Shown: positions 14,693-15,249 of the stretch, in pieces
Position numbering within the stretch: the first letter of the stretch is position 1
Layout of the letters: every line of letters begins with the position of its first letter
NCBI GenBank assembly: GCA_021790555.1
Contig: JAJYGY010000265.1
Location: forward strand, 1 to 15,249
Length of the DNA: 15,249 nt
Source of the DNA: a bacterium
GTDB lineage: Bacteria > Oederibacteriota > JAJYGY01
Reading direction: 5' to 3'
The notes under the pieces: model-generated
The model's database searches: none
What the model saw: the letters and a program-made list of their open reading frames with translations, nothing else
What the model was told of the DNA's origin: nothing
Translations under genes and position numbers: made by a program

Positions 14693-15249
14693 GGTTTGGC
14701 CTCCCCGCCGGCCTTCCCGGCCGGCTTGGTGCCCCGGGAGCCGACTTCCTTGGAATGGTGTCCTTCCCCGCGCCGGTGCCCGGGGCGGGCTTCCTTCCGC
14801 GCCCGTGGTTCCTTCACGCCGGATTCCGCCATGTGCTCCTTCACCAGGGCGATGCGCTGCCTGGCCGAGGCCACCCACTGCGGGTCCCCGCCTATCTTGA
14901 CGATCTTCTCGTAGGCCCGGATGGCGCGGCTGGGGCGGCCCAGGGACTCCTCGATCTGCCCGATCTGCGCCAGGGCCGTCACCACCCAGGCGGACTGGGA
15001 GGGGAACCGGTCCACCACCTGCTGGTAGGCCAGCAGCGCCTCGCCCGACTGCTTGGCCTCGGCCTCGCACTCGCCCACGAGGTACTGGGCCTGGGCCCCC
15101 AGGGCCCCGTTGTCGCTTTGGGCCAGGGCCTGGTAGGCGCGGATGGCCTCGGGGTAGCGCTGGGCGTCCTCGTAGATGTAGCCGATGCGGATCTGGGCCA
15201 TGGAGGCGAGCGGGCTGGAGGGATACTTCGGCACGGTCTTCTGATATGC
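14689..15249 (-). CDS. TPR-repeat protein, C-terminal part (partial, start beyond window edge)
   Basis: The last 186 residues of a tetratricopeptide-repeat protein whose frame stays open through the right edge. The first visible residues (AYQKTVPKYPSSPLASMAQIRI) are the middle of a TPR unit, so the GTG at 15234 is not a true start. Further TPR-type units follow: GYIYEDAQRYPEAIRAYQAL, YLVGECEAEAKQSGEALLAYQ and IGQIEESLGRPSRAIRAYEKI. The pattern resembles BamD/YbgF (CpoB)-like periplasmic TPR proteins. After about residue 135 comes a basic Lys/Arg/Gly/His-rich tail with no TPR pattern. The stop codon overlaps the barrel gene's ATG (ATGA), so the two are translationally coupled. A periplasmic scaffold for the Ton-linked barrel protein is a reasonable guess; no enzyme motif is seen. 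Confidence 0.85.
   Translation of the reverse strand, partial: AYQKTVPKYPSSPLASMAQIRIGYIYEDAQRYPEAIRAYQALAQSDNGALGAQAQYLVGECEAEAKQSGEALLAYQQVVDRFPSQSAWVVTALAQIGQIEESLGRPSRAIRAYEKIVKIGGDPQWVASARQRIALVKEHMAESGVKEPRARKEARPGHRRGEGHHSKEVGSRGTKPAGKAGGEAKP

Noticed and set aside
14693..15070. Upstream extension of the outer-membrane barrel frame to 15070
   Set aside because: It overlaps the TPR gene in another frame and would bury the signal peptide. ATG 14692 has GGGGAGG and a clear signal sequence.
15232..15234. GTG as the start of the TPR protein
   Set aside because: The upstream in-frame residues continue a TPR motif to the window edge, so the gene is cut by the window rather than starting here.

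Overview
The window is a gene-dense, high-GC stretch of chromosome from a Gram-negative (diderm) bacterium. An ExbB/ExbD/TonB energy module, an outer-membrane beta-barrel protein and PilT-family ATPases all require an outer membrane. Core genes such as infB, nusA, rph and rdgB look intact or are cut only by the window edge. The overall style (rph-rdgB pair, tandem PilT ATPases, Ton cluster, strong G/C third positions) fits a delta-proteobacterial-like or other deep-branching diderm lineage. I cannot fix the taxon from sequence alone. No mobile elements, rRNA, tRNA or CRISPR array were seen.

Region 1 (1-2903): infB (N-terminal two thirds or so, cut by the left edge) and nusA run leftward as a two-gene unit 35 bases apart. 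A 305-base divergent intergenic region separates nusA from mazG. It holds a good sigma70-type promoter for nusA and, between that promoter and the gene, a strong intrinsic terminator facing nusA. This is the architecture of a transcription attenuator.

Region 2 (2904-6519): mazG, then a 126-base island of about 72% A+T, then a likely co-transcribed set: a divergent PilT-like ATPase, a canonical PilT, and a stand-alone receiver-domain protein. These point to type IV pilus retraction and its control.

Region 3 (6566-9697): a UPF0016/GDT1-type cation exporter converges with a small single-span membrane protein. That small gene diverges from an OmpR/CpxR-like response regulator, which overlaps a four-span sensor kinase. 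Between the divergent genes sits a direct repeat, TGTAAC-N4-TGTAAC, with one helical turn between copies. This is the kind of site OmpR-family regulators bind, so the small membrane protein and the two-component system probably form one autoregulated module.

Region 4 (9713-15249): a leftward operon, in transcription order TPR protein (cut by the right edge), outer-membrane beta-barrel protein, exbB, exbD, tonB, rph, rdgB. Coupling is tight (ATGA overlap, 14-base overlap, short gaps). The barrel protein has a TonB-box-like motif after its signal peptide but no recognisable plug domain. This makes the TPR/barrel/ExbB/ExbD/TonB set the best candidate in the window for a little-described envelope system.
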